Source of the DNA: Gemmatimonadaceae bacterium
Lineage (GTDB): Bacteria; Gemmatimonadota; Gemmatimonadetes; Gemmatimonadales; Gemmatimonadaceae
DNA length: 64,000 nucleotides
Assembly: GCA_019752115.1 (NCBI GenBank)
Contig: JAIEMN010000019.1
Span: 1-64,000, forward strand
Direction of reading: 5' to 3'
Below are positions 8,901-17,300 of this stretch, piece after piece (within the stretch, counting starts at the first letter, position 1; each line of letters opens with the position of its first letter). A program made the translations under genes and the position numbers. The notes beneath the pieces were generated by a model. The model made no database searches, was not told the origin of the DNA, and saw only the letters and a list, made by a program, of their open reading frames with translations.

Positions 8901-11275
8901 CGCTCACGGTGAGCGGCTTGCCGAGTGCGTCGGCGGCGATCACGGTGACGGGCCCCAACAGCTACAGCCAGGCGGTCACGGCCACGACCACGTTGTCCAA
9001 TCTGTCGGCGGGCACGTATACGATCACCGCGAGCAATGTGACGCTCTCCGGGAACGTCTACGCGCCGGGGGTCACGTCGCAGACGGTCACGATCAATGGT
9101 GGCGCGACGACCAATGCCTCGGTCGCGTATAGCATCACCACCGGCTCGCTCACGATCACGGTGAGTGGCGTACCCGGCGGCAGCACCGGCAACCTGACGG
9201 TGACCGGCCCCAATGCGTTCAGCCGCGCCGTGACCGCCACGACGACACTGACCACGCTCACGCCGGGCACGTACACGATCGCCGCGGCGTCGATTACGAA
9301 CGCCGGCAACACCTTCGCGCCGACGCCGTCATCGCAGACGGTGACCGTCACGGCGTCCGCGACGGCGGCAACGGCCACCGTCACGTATGCGCAGACCACC
9401 GGCTCCATTGCGCTGGCGGTCACCGGGCTCCCGGGTGGCGCGAGCGGCGCCGTGACGATCACCGGACCGAGCGCGTACTCGCAGAACTTCACGGCGACGA
9501 CCACCATCACCGGCCTCGTGCCGGGCACCTACACGGTGGCGGCGTCCAATGTGACGGTCACCGGGACCACCTATGCGCCGTCGCCCACGTCGCAGACGGT
9601 CACGGTGACGACGTCGGCGGTCGCGGCCGGGGCCACGGTAGCCTATGCGGCGCAGGGTGGTGGCGGCGTGAACTACACGATCAACAACGTCTATCTCACG
9701 CAGGCCATCCAGAAGCCCGACGGTACGGTGTCGCTGGTGGCCAATCGCGACGCGCTGCTCCGCGTCTTTGTGGTCGCGAACGGCGCGAACACCGCGCAGC
9801 CGCAGGTGCGCGTACGCATCTACGACGGCGCGACGCTGGTCACCACCACCACGCTCAACGCTCCCGAATCGAGCGTACGCCAGGCGGTGGACGAAGGCAC
9901 GCTGACCTCCACGTGGAACTACCTCGTGCCGGCGGCCAACGTGAAGACCACGCTACGCGTCCTCGTGGATCTCGATCCGAGTCAGCTCGTTGCAGATGCC
10001 GATCGGAACGACAACATCTGGCCGAGCACCGGCACGCCCAAGACGATCACCGTCGTGACGGCCCCGACCTTCACCGTGCGCTTCGTGCCCGTCACGGTGG
10101 GGAGTCTCACGGGCAACGTGAGCGCCGGGAACAAGGACCAGTTCCTCACAACCAGCCGGCGCATCTGGCCGCTGCAGAATATCGTGTCGGACGTGCGCGC
10201 GCCGTTCACGTCGAGCGCGACCGATCTGCAGTCGAACGACGGCAACGGCCAGTGGCTCACGGTGCTCAGCGAAATGAACACACTGCGCAGCACCGACGGC
10301 GCGCCGTCCACGATGCACTACTACGGCGTCGTGAAGGTGAACTACACGAGCGGTGTGGCCGGCTACGGCTACGTGCCCGGTCGTGCCGCCATGGGGTGGG
10401 ACTATCTCCCGAGTGGTGATGGCGTGGCCGCGCACGAGTGGGGGCACAACTTTTCGCGCCAGCACGCACCGTGTGGCACCACGGGTGACCCCAACTATCC
10501 GTACGCCGGGGCCATCATCAATTTCTGGGGCTGGAACCCGACCACGAACACGCTCGTGTCGCCCAATGCGACCGACGTCATGAGCTACTGCAGCAACAAC
10601 TGGGTGAGCGACTACAACTGGACGGCGGTGCTCAACTACCGCGCGACCAGTGGGCTGCAGGCGGGCGCGCTGCAGGCCGGCACGGCCACAGGCCCGCAGG
10701 ATGGTCTGCTGGTGTGGGGACGGGTCGTGAATGGCGCCATTCAGCTCGAGCCGGCCTTCCGCGTCACCGCGCCGATCACCCCGGCCGCCACGCGCCCCAC
10801 GCATCGCCTGGACCTGCTCGATGCCGCGGGCTCAACCCTGCTGCAGCTGCCGATCGAGGCATCGCTGGTGGACCACGTGGAAGGGCGTGAGGAGCGGCAG
10901 TTCGCCGTCGTCGTCCCCTACTCGGCGGCCGTGGCCGATCGCCTCGAGCAGATTCGCGTAGCCGATCAGCGCTCACCGCTCCGGTCGGTGGCCCGCCGCG
11001 CCACCTTCCCCTCGCCGTCCGCGGCCCGTGAGGCGGGGGTGCAGCTCCGCGCCGCCGACGTCGAACCGGGCGAGTCGCTGGTGGCCGACGGCCCCGCCAA
11101 GGTGCGGGTGTCGTGGAGCAACCCGAACTATGGCATGGCCATGGTGCGGGACGCGGTCACCGGACAGATCATGGGCTATGTGCGCCGTCAGGGCGCGACC
11201 GTGAACACCGGCGGCCGCCGCGTGGACGTCGTCTTCTCCGACGGCGTACGCAGCGTGGTGAAGGGGCGCCAGTAA
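5930..11275 (+). CDS. Giant secreted lipoprotein: 14 beta-sandwich-like repeats plus metzincin-like metalloprotease domain
   Basis: The product is about 1781 residues. I prefer the ATG at 5930 because GGAG lies four bases upstream and it gives a compact lipoprotein signal (TGWLVLTGMALAAC). An ATG at 5903 or 5867 is also in frame. Residues ~40-1240 hold 14 repeats of about 85 residues, each opening like LALTVSGLPGG and closing like PASQTVTVT, rich in Thr, Ala, Gly and Val. A CARDB-like stretch follows (~1245-1375). The C-terminal part carries HEWGHNFSRQH (His1502, Glu1503, His1506, His1512) and a downstream DVMSYC with Met1551, matching a metzincin zinc site plus Met-turn, so I infer a surface zinc protease. 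Position 8 of the zinc motif is Ser where metzincins usually have Gly. The gene separates E2 from lpdA and has no obvious link to them. Confidence 0.8.
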   Translation: MTRTGWLVLTGMALAACGGTADAPTSSTTEPPINPAPVTPGLLGLTITGLPAGTSADVSVVGANAAAFSRTATGSIGWTDVPPGRYTITVRPVRAANGLFAATPSTQAVTVTAAGAATVTIAYKPQPSVLALTVSGLPGGAAAAVSVTPPRGTATAVTQSAVLSAPAQDGADATPDRWQLAAQDVLSGGTRFIATPTALDTTVSLGDTARVAVRYGIGSGAIAVAIGGLPTGVNADATLIAPDNTTRPVTGTTTITGLAAGRYKLAARPFAHAGLTFAPSADTLLLDVALSLVATPANLTYVAQAGRLALTVNGVPNGATAALTLTGPSGSRAISSTTTLDSLAAGSYTLTAAAITSGADRFAPTPASQPLTITVGGTAAASVTYALASTVVDVAVSGLPDGVAAAIALTNPGGNTIPLTASTSINQAAIGRWRLIASDVEAGGATYSPTPTSYDQTVAAGERLALPVQYAVSTGSIALVVSGLPTGANGAVTVTGPRNYRNVVTSTTTLTNLPPGTYTVTAASVTINGNAWNPAPVSQTVSVSKSLVAAPATVSYTLGTGALALTVNGIAAGSANVTVTGPNGFTQTVTGSTTLSALLPGTYTVSAASVTSGGNTFTAAPASQTVSITSSGTPVAASVTYTQTTGMLALAITGLPGGASGSVTVTGPGAFTRTLTSTTTLTGLAPGTYTVSAANVTITGNVWSPTPASQTVSVTATAVAAPATVAYAQNPGGLALTVSGLPSASAAITVTGPNSFSQAVTASTTLTNLSAGTYTITAASVTLSSNVYAPNLTTQTVTVSGGATATASVTYSITTGSLAITVNGVPGGSTGNITVTGPAGFSRSVTATTTLTTLTPGTYTVSAASITNAGNTFAATVPSQTVTVSASVTAATATVTYAQTTGSLALAITGLPGGASGAVTITGPGAYSQSFTATTTLTGLAPGTYTVAASNVTITGNVWSAAPASQTVTVTTSAVAAPATVTYAQNPGSLALTVSGLPSASAAITVTGPNSYSQAVTATTTLSNLSAGTYTITASNVTLSGNVYAPGVTSQTVTINGGATTNASVAYSITTGSLTITVSGVPGGSTGNLTVTGPNAFSRAVTATTTLTTLTPGTYTIAAASITNAGNTFAPTPSSQTVTVTASATAATATVTYAQTTGSIALAVTGLPGGASGAVTITGPSAYSQNFTATTTITGLVPGTYTVAASNVTVTGTTYAPSPTSQTVTVTTSAVAAGATVAYAAQGGGGVNYTINNVYLTQAIQKPDGTVSLVANRDALLRVFVVANGANTAQPQVRVRIYDGATLVTTTTLNAPESSVRQAVDEGTLTSTWNYLVPAANVKTTLRVLVDLDPSQLVADADRNDNIWPSTGTPKTITVVTAPTFTVRFVPVTVGSLTGNVSAGNKDQFLTTSRRIWPLQNIVSDVRAPFTSSATDLQSNDGNGQWLTVLSEMNTLRSTDGAPSTMHYYGVVKVNYTSGVAGYGYVPGRAAMGWDYLPSGDGVAAHEWGHNFSRQHAPCGTTGDPNYPYAGAIINFWGWNPTTNTLVSPNATDVMSYCSNNWVSDYNWTAVLNYRATSGLQAGALQAGTATGPQDGLLVWGRVVNGAIQLEPAFRVTAPITPAATRPTHRLDLLDAAGSTLLQLPIEASLVDHVEGREERQFAVVVPYSAAVADRLEQIRVADQRSPLRSVARRATFPSPSAAREAGVQLRAADVEPGESLVADGPAKVRVSWSNPNYGMAMVRDAVTGQIMGYVRRQGATVNTGGRRVDVVFSDGVRSVVKGRQ
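7871..9651 (+). repeat. 768-nt higher-order tandem repeat inside the giant lipoprotein gene
   Basis: Three different repeat modules (types LALAITGLPGG, LALTVSGLPSA and LAITVNGVPGG) recur in the same order with an exact spacing of 768 bases. The module starts are 7871, 8639 and 9407 for the first type, 8129 and 8897 for the second, and 8381 and 9149 for the third. This gives two full units (7871-8638 and 8639-9406) and the first module of a third (9407 to about 9651). The exact frame-preserving period shows recent duplication of a 256-residue block. Confidence 0.9.
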
Positions 11276-11302
11276 GCGCCCCGAAGGCACTCCCACGGAT
11301 GG

Positions 11303-11350
11303 GGGTTGGTTGGTACAGCGGTTAGATTTCCGCTTCCACCAACCAATCCC
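11303..11350 (+). promoter_or_regulatory. Leader hairpin directly before lpdA
   Basis: TTGGTTGG (11306-11313) pairs with CCAACCAA (11339-11346), and an inner AGCGG (11317-11321) pairs with CCGCT (11330-11334). GGG/CCC can extend the outer stem with one bulge. The 3' arm ends about six bases before the lpdA ATG, and I see no ordinary Shine-Dalgarno there, so the structure could affect lpdA translation. Confidence 0.45.
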
Positions 11351-11355
11351 GATCC

Positions 11356-12759
11356 ATGGCTGCTTTCGACGTCATCGTCCTCGGCGGTGGTCCCGCCGGT
11401 TACGTGTGTGCCATTCGCTGTGCCCAGCTGGGGCTGCAGACCGCCGTCATCGAGCGCGAAGCGCTGGGCGGCACCTGTGTGCTCTGGGGGTGCATCCCCG
11501 CCAAGTCCCTGCTGGAAAGCGCGGGGCTCGCGCAGAAGCTCGCCAAGGCGAGCGAGCACGGCATCACCATCGATGGCATCACCCTCGATTTCGGCCCCGC
11601 CATGAAGCGGTCGCGCTCGGTGAGCGCCCAGAACTCGAAGGGCGTCGAGTTCCTGCTCAAGAAGCACAAGGTCACGCACATCAAGGGCGAAGGTACGATC
11701 GAGAAGGGCAAGAAGGTCACGGTCACCGGCGCCGACGGCAAGAAGGAAACGCACGAGGCCAAGAAGGCCGTGGTGATTGCCACCGGTTCGCGCGTGAAGG
11801 GGCTACCGCAGATCGGGCTCGAGCTCGACAAGAACGTCGTGCTCTCGAGCGATGATGTCCTCGTGGCCGAGAAGGCGCCCGCCAGCATGGCGGTGATCGG
11901 TGCCGGCGCGGTGGGCTGCGAGTTTGCCGATGTGTTCAGCTCATTCGGCACGATGGTCTCGCTCATCGAGGTGCTGCCCAACATCCTCCCGATCGAAGAC
12001 GCCGACTGCAGCGCCGAACTGGCGAAGGCGTTCAAGAAGCGGAAGATCGACGTACTCACCGGCGCCAAGATCTCGAATGTGAAGGTCACCAAGACCGGCG
12101 CCTCGATGACCGTGGAAGCGGGCGGACAGACGCAACAGCTCGAGGTGGAGAAGGTGCTGGTCGCCGCCGGACGCGCACCGAACGTCGAGAAGATCGGCCT
12201 CGAGGCGGTGGGCATCGCCAAGACCGAGCGCGGCTTCGTGAAGATCAACGAGAAGTTCGAGACGAGCGTCCCGGGCTACTACGCCATCGGTGACGTGGCC
12301 GGCAACCAGATGCTCGCCCACAAGGGCTCACGCGAAGGCCATGTCCTCGCCGATCTCCTGGGCGGGCAGCACGCGCATCTGGTGAACTACAAGAACATCC
12401 CCAGCTGCACGTACTGCCATCCGGAAGTGGCCAGCATCGGCCTGACCGAGCAGGCGTGCAAGGAGCAGAAGCTCGACTACAAGGTCGGTAAGTTCCCCTT
12501 CAGCGCGAACGGCCGCGCCCGCACGAGCGGCGAGACCGACGGTTTCGTGAAGATCATTCGCGGTGCCAAGTACGGCGAAATCCTCGGCGCGCACATCGTT
12601 GGTGCGCACGCGACGGAAATGATTCACGAGCTGGTGGTGGCGCGCGAGAACGAGTTCACGGTGGAAGAGATCGACCTGGCGGTGCACGCGCACCCGACGC
12701 TCTCGGAGGCGATTGGGGAGGCGGTGCTGGACTCGCTGGGGAAGATGCTGCACGCGTAA
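11356..12759 (+). CDS. lpdA: Dihydrolipoyl dehydrogenase (E3)
   Basis: E3 reoxidises the dihydrolipoyl arm of E2 and reduces NAD+, using FAD and a redox disulfide. In the 467-residue protein I see the FAD-binding GGGPAG near residue 10, the redox pair in GGTCVLWGCIPAK (Cys41 and Cys46), the NAD-binding GAGAVGCEFA (~residues 180-190), the second FAD motif YYAIGDVAG, and the dimer-interface active-site HPTLSE (His446 with Glu451). Length and layout are typical. The gene lies downstream of the E1/E2 genes, across the giant lipoprotein gene, and before lipB. It could also serve 2-oxoglutarate dehydrogenase or the glycine cleavage system. Confidence 0.95.
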   Translation: MAAFDVIVLGGGPAGYVCAIRCAQLGLQTAVIEREALGGTCVLWGCIPAKSLLESAGLAQKLAKASEHGITIDGITLDFGPAMKRSRSVSAQNSKGVEFLLKKHKVTHIKGEGTIEKGKKVTVTGADGKKETHEAKKAVVIATGSRVKGLPQIGLELDKNVVLSSDDVLVAEKAPASMAVIGAGAVGCEFADVFSSFGTMVSLIEVLPNILPIEDADCSAELAKAFKKRKIDVLTGAKISNVKVTKTGASMTVEAGGQTQQLEVEKVLVAAGRAPNVEKIGLEAVGIAKTERGFVKINEKFETSVPGYYAIGDVAGNQMLAHKGSREGHVLADLLGGQHAHLVNYKNIPSCTYCHPEVASIGLTEQACKEQKLDYKVGKFPFSANGRARTSGETDGFVKIIRGAKYGEILGAHIVGAHATEMIHELVVARENEFTVEEIDLAVHAHPTLSEAIGEAVLDSLGKMLHA

Positions 12760-12810
12760 GGCTGCTTGGTACGTTGGACCAGACGCCCTGGATCCTGAAC
12801 TGATCAGTTT

Positions 12811-12842
12811 GGGGTTTGGGGTTTTTGGTTTGGGGTTTGGGG
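12811..12842 (+). repeat. Telomere-like TTTGGGG repeat, potential G-quadruplex
   Basis: Four GGGG tracts (12811-12814, 12818-12821, 12832-12835, 12839-12842) are separated by TTT or a TTTTTGGTTT spacer. They lie in the lpdA-lipB gap, which also holds an imperfect inverted GGATG/CCCGAT stretch around 12866-12895. The non-template strand of the transcript could fold into a four-tetrad quadruplex. Confidence 0.7.
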
Positions 12843-12927
12843 TTCACCACACCGAAGTCAGCAATCGGATGTCGGATGCCCGATACCCGATCCCGTGATC
12901 CTCACCCCATACTGATCTTTTCTGCCG

Positions 12928-13632
12928 ATGTCCGACCGTCTCCTCGCTCTCCGTGATCTGGGGCTGATGCCCTACGATGACGCGTGGTCTCTGCAAAAGG
13001 AGACCGCGCGCCGCCGTATTGCGGGCGAGGAACCGCACGATGTGCTGCTGCTGGTGCAGCATCCGCCGGTCGTGACGCTGGGGCGCAGCACGAAGCCGGG
13101 GCATCTGCTGGCCACCGCCGAGGGGCTTGAGGCGGCTGGCGTCGAGCTGCGCGATGTGGAGCGCGGCGGCGATGTGACCGTGCACGAGCCGGGGCAGCTG
13201 GTGGCTTACCCGATCTTCGACCTCAAGCAGCACACCAAGGACCTGCACTGGTATCTGCGGCAGGTCGAGGAAGCGGTGATCGTGGCGCTGCGCGAGTTCG
13301 GGCTCGAGACCACGCGCGTGGCCGGGCTCACGGGCGTGTGGGTGGAGGACGCGCGTGGGCGCCGCAAGCTGGCGAGCATCGGCGTGCATGCTCGCGACTG
13401 GGTGACCTGGCATGGGGTCGCGCTCAACGTCGAGAACACGCTGGCGACGTTCGCGCACACGGTGCCGTGTGGGATCGATGGGGTGGAAATGACCACGGTG
13501 GCCCGGGAGCTCGCGCTCCTGGGCCACCGTTCGGTGCCTTCGCTGGCTGATGTGGCCGGCGCGGTGGCGCGCGGCTTTGCGCAGGTCTTTCGGCTGACCG
13601 TCAGCGACGAGACGCGGGCGATCGAGGCGTAG
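12928..13632 (+). CDS. lipB: Lipoyl(octanoyl) transferase
   Basis: The enzyme transfers octanoate from acyl carrier protein to the lipoyl domain of E2 and similar proteins, the step before LipA. The 234-residue protein has RGGDVTVHEPGQLVAYPI (79-96, with His86), the catalytic Lys147 in RRKLASIGVHARDW, and the catalytic Cys181 in TVPCGIDG. Family members usually read HGPGQ where this one has HEPGQ. The ATG at 12928 is used; SD-like bases upstream are weak. It ends 16 bases before a convergent lipoprotein gene. Together with lipA it brackets the pyruvate dehydrogenase genes. Confidence 0.94.
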   Translation: MSDRLLALRDLGLMPYDDAWSLQKETARRRIAGEEPHDVLLLVQHPPVVTLGRSTKPGHLLATAEGLEAAGVELRDVERGGDVTVHEPGQLVAYPIFDLKQHTKDLHWYLRQVEEAVIVALREFGLETTRVAGLTGVWVEDARGRRKLASIGVHARDWVTWHGVALNVENTLATFAHTVPCGIDGVEMTTVARELALLGHRSVPSLADVAGAVARGFAQVFRLTVSDETRAIEA

Positions 13633-13648
13633 GCCTGCGTCGGGCTGC

Positions 13649-14152
13649 TTAGGCCTTCGGACCGGCCGGCTTCGCGGCGGAGTCCGTCTTGGTCGGGGCC
13701 GGGACCGGGGTCCCCTTCACCGGGGCCGTATCGCGCGGGGTGACGTTGGCCGGAAGGTTGTAGCTCTTCATGGCCTTCTTGTAGGCTTTCCAGCCCCACC
13801 CTTCGACTTTCTTGTCCACCACGACCACCGGCGTTTCGGTGTCCTGGTAGAGCGGCTCGGCGACGTTCCCCGGCTGCTCGCGATAGTAGACCACCTGGAT
13901 GTTCTTGCCGTTGACCAGGTAGATCGAGCGCCGGAAGCCATGGTCGAGGCGTGCGCTATCGGCAGCGAAGGTGGCCGTAAGCGGGCCGGTGCCCATGATC
14001 GGGTAGATCGAATCCTGCGCCATGCCCTCCTTGATGGGCTTGAGCTTCTTGGCGCCGACTTCGTCGGGGCCGCAGGCCGTGAGGAGGAGCGCGGCCGCTG
14101 CGGTGGTGAACGCGAGAGTCCTGCGAACGAACGAGCGAGTGATCATAGCCAT
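13649..14152 (-). CDS. Small lipoprotein, possibly BamE/SmpA-like
   Basis: The 167-residue protein starts MAMITRSF and has a clean lipoprotein signal ending LLLTAC (Cys27). A second ATG two codons in would work as well. The segment IKEGMAQDSIYPIMGTGPL resembles the start of BamE/SmpA-type domains (a Gly-Met helix followed by a Gly-x-P turn), and the rest is a short beta-rich stretch. The last ~35 residues are Pro/Thr/Lys-rich and look disordered. I infer a periplasmic or outer-membrane lipoprotein; the BamE resemblance is a weak pattern match. The gene is convergent with lipB. Confidence 0.65.
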   Translation of the reverse strand: MAMITRSFVRRTLAFTTAAAALLLTACGPDEVGAKKLKPIKEGMAQDSIYPIMGTGPLTATFAADSARLDHGFRRSIYLVNGKNIQVVYYREQPGNVAEPLYQDTETPVVVVDKKVEGWGWKAYKKAMKSYNLPANVTPRDTAPVKGTPVPAPTKTDSAAKPAGPKA

Positions 14153-14265
14153 ATGGTCAGGCGCCGTGAGGCGCGATGGGACAAAGCGAAACGTCGGCAG
14201 TTGGCGCAGATACCCGCGCTGGCGGCCGACGTTTCGAATTCTAGCGAACTCGGGAGCGAAAACGA

Positions 14266-14297
14266 ATCGGGGGAGGCCCCGAAGGACCTCCCCCGAT
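14266..14297 (-). terminator. Rho-independent terminator of the BIG2 lipoprotein gene
   Basis: ATCGGGGGAGG (14266-14276) pairs perfectly over 11 bp with CCTCCCCCGAT (14287-14297). Read on the minus strand it is followed by TCGTTTTCGC. It lies 28 bases beyond the stop codon of the large minus-strand gene. Confidence 0.85.
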
Positions 14298-14324
14298 CGT
14301 TAGCTCAGATCAAGCGGATCCGGA

Positions 14325-17300
14325 TTACGGAACCGTGACCGTGAAGCTCGTCGAGGCCGAAGCACCGGCGAAGCCGTTGCTCGGAGCGCTGACGGCGTAG
14401 ACCGTGATGGTCGTCGTCGCGCCGCTGGCCAGGCCAGCCGCCATCGTCGTGGTAACCGCACCCGTGCTCGAGTTGATCGAGCAGGTGGCGATCGCCGTGT
14501 TGGCCGAGACGCAGCTGTACACCGCGTTGGCCGGGCTGCCGAAGGCATTGGCAGCCGTGTACGTCGGACCCGACGTGATGGCCGTCGGGCCGCTCACGCC
14601 AGCCGCAGCGACGTTGTAATTGGCCGCGAAGCCAAACGTCGGAGCAGCCGCCCACGAGGACGGGGCCGAAGCGAGGATGGCCGAGCCAGCGCCAGCCGTC
14701 GTCGCCAGGGCACGACCCTGGCCGTCAACCGTCGTCGCAACCGCGATGATGTTGTTACCAACCTGCGCACCGAGCGTGGCGCCCGTGCAGCCAACCGTCA
14801 CCGAGTCGCAAGCGGCCGTGGTGAGGCGATAGGTCCAGGTGCGCGTGCCGCCGTTGTCGGCGATGTACACCGGGCCCGCTCCAGCCGCGGACGTGCTCGG
14901 CGCGCTCTGGCCGTTGACCGACCCGAGGTAGCGCCAGTTGCCCGAACCAGCCGCCGTGTAGGCGTAGAAGTCAACGCGACCGAACGGCGAGTTGATCTGG
15001 TTCGAGTTGGCCGTGACCACAGCCTTCACACCGTTCGCCGGCGCGTTCCACTGCGCGGCGTCGGTACCCATCGTGAACGCGATGATGTTCGCGCCAGCCG
15101 TCTTGGCGTTCCAGCGGGTCGCATCGTCAGCCACGTTGCCGCTAAGCAGCGCGACCGCGTACTGGCCCGTGGCGCCAGCCGTCGACACCAGACCACCGAC
15201 GTTCGCCACGCGTGCGCCGATCGAGTCCGGACGGAGAACCGTCGGGGTGTTCGAGAGCGTACCGTTGGCGTTCGTGAATTCGATGTTGGTGTAGAACGTC
15301 GTACCGGACGTGAACGGCGTACCAACCGTAACGTTGCCGTTCGGGAAGATCACGTTGTTCCAGCGGCCGAACTGGCCGGTGATCACCGCGGCGCTGGCCG
15401 ACTCCACCGGCGTCGCCGGGAAGATGATCGAGGCTTCCGCCGAAGCGGCCGGGTTCTGCAGGCCGGCGTACGACACGCGGAAGTTCGTGAACCACGCTTC
15501 AACCGTTTCGATGAAGTTCGGCGTGAACGCACCCTGCGTCGAAGCCGTGACCGTGCCCGGGAGACCCAGGCCCGTGATGGCGGGCGCCGTGTTGTTGACG
15601 AGCGCCTGACGGATCACGCCCGTGCCCGTCGGGAACACGCCCGTGTTGCCGGCGCGGTCCTTGATGGTGACCGAGTACGTGTAGTAACCCTGCGTGCCAC
15701 CGAGGCCCGAGAGAACGACCGGCGCGATCGGACGGAAGCCGTCCGGAAGCACCGCGCCCGTGAAGGCGGCGGTCGCCATGGTGCAGTTCGGGTTCGTGAT
15801 GAACGACGAGCCGATGCCGGCCGTCGGAATCGAGCCGACGACGCACGTGCCGGTCGAATTCGTCTGGTTAGCACGGGCGAGGTAGTGGCTGGCCGCACCG
15901 GCGTCGAAGCCCGAGCGGTCGTCCAGGGCCTCGGCCGAGAACATCGTGTCAGCCGCCGAGCCGGCGAGCGGGAGCACGCCGTTGTAGATCGTCAGCGAGT
16001 CCGACGACGCCGTGTAACGGAGCTGCGGCGGCGTGTTGTCGATGGCGAACGTGCCCGAGTTGGCCGAGGTCGTGCTGTTGCCGAGGCGGTCAGCGCCCGT
16101 GGCAGCAACCGTGTACACGCTCTGCGTGAAGTTCGTCGAGCACTCGGGGATCGCACCCGTGCCCGTCGTGCCATCGAACGCAGCCGCAGTCGTGCCGCAG
16201 CCCGTGAACGTGAACGTCAGCGTGCCCTGGTTCGTCGCAGTCGTGGCGCTGGCGAAACCGACGCCGACGCCGTCGTTCATCGACGTGTTCGAGCGGAAGC
16301 TGTAGTTGCTGGCGATCGAGGCCCACTGGTTGAGCGGAGCCGTGACCGTGAGGCTCGGACCCTGGTAGTCCGCACGGATGCGGCCCGGGATCGTCACCGG
16401 CGAACCGTTCAGGTTCGTCGTGGCCGTCCGGAAGGCCGTCACCGCGCCGACCGTCGGGCCCGGGTTCTGCTGGTTGTCAACCGAGGCCGTGACCAGCGGG
16501 AGCAGGTCGAGGTCGGTCACACCCGTGTTCGTCGCGCTCGAGCAGCCGAAGAACGTCGTGGCCGTCGTGCCCGAGCCGTACGTGATGCGCCACGGACGGT
16601 TGTCCGTGCCCGTCACGAACGTGTAGCTCTGCGCGCCGCAAGGGGCGCCCGCGAGCTGCACCGTCGCGCGGGAGATCGAGCGACCCGGCGTGTAGATGAC
16701 CGGCGTCACGATGACCGAGCCACGGCCAGCCGTGCCCGGGCCACCGAAGAACGTCAGGTTATCAGCCAGGCGCACGGCCGAGTTCGACGGGGCGCGGTGC
16801 CACGCGGCGAAGCCGTCCGTGTTGTTGAAGTTCAGGACGACCTGGTTGTTCGAGGCGGTCGAGCCCGAGCCCGCCGCTTCGTACGAGGCCACGATGATGC
16901 TCTGACCGTTCTGGTAGAGCGCCGTCGCCGTGCCCGAGTCGGCCGTGACCGTGAAGTCGGCCGTGTTGATGAAGGCGTTGATCGTGCCCGTCGAGGCACC
17001 ACCCGCACCGTAGGTCTGACGCGCAGCCGCGTTGGCCGCCGTGCAGGGCGTCGTCGAGGACGGCGCAAGCACGCAGACGTTCGTGGCCGTCACGACCTGG
17101 CCACCCACGTCAAGGTTCAGCGCGACCTGGATCTGGCCGTTCACGTTCGAGATGTCGACCGGGTTGTTGGTCTGACCCGTCGTGATGTTGCCGATCGCGA
17201 TCTGCGCGCGCTGGACGACCGTCACCGGCACCGTGGCCGTGAGCGTCGAGGCCGAGAACGACGACGTCGCGAGCGACGTGGCCGTCACCGTGATCGACGT

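Noticed and set aside
7871-9651. CRISPR-like direct repeats
   Set aside because: The repeats are in-frame coding modules of a protein, not short repeats with spacers.
11303-11350. Sequence resembling a tRNA fragment (TTGGTTGGTAC... and a T-arm-like GCGG/CCGC stem)
   Set aside because: Only about 50 bases, no acceptor or full cloverleaf, and the fold is a simple hairpin before lpdA.
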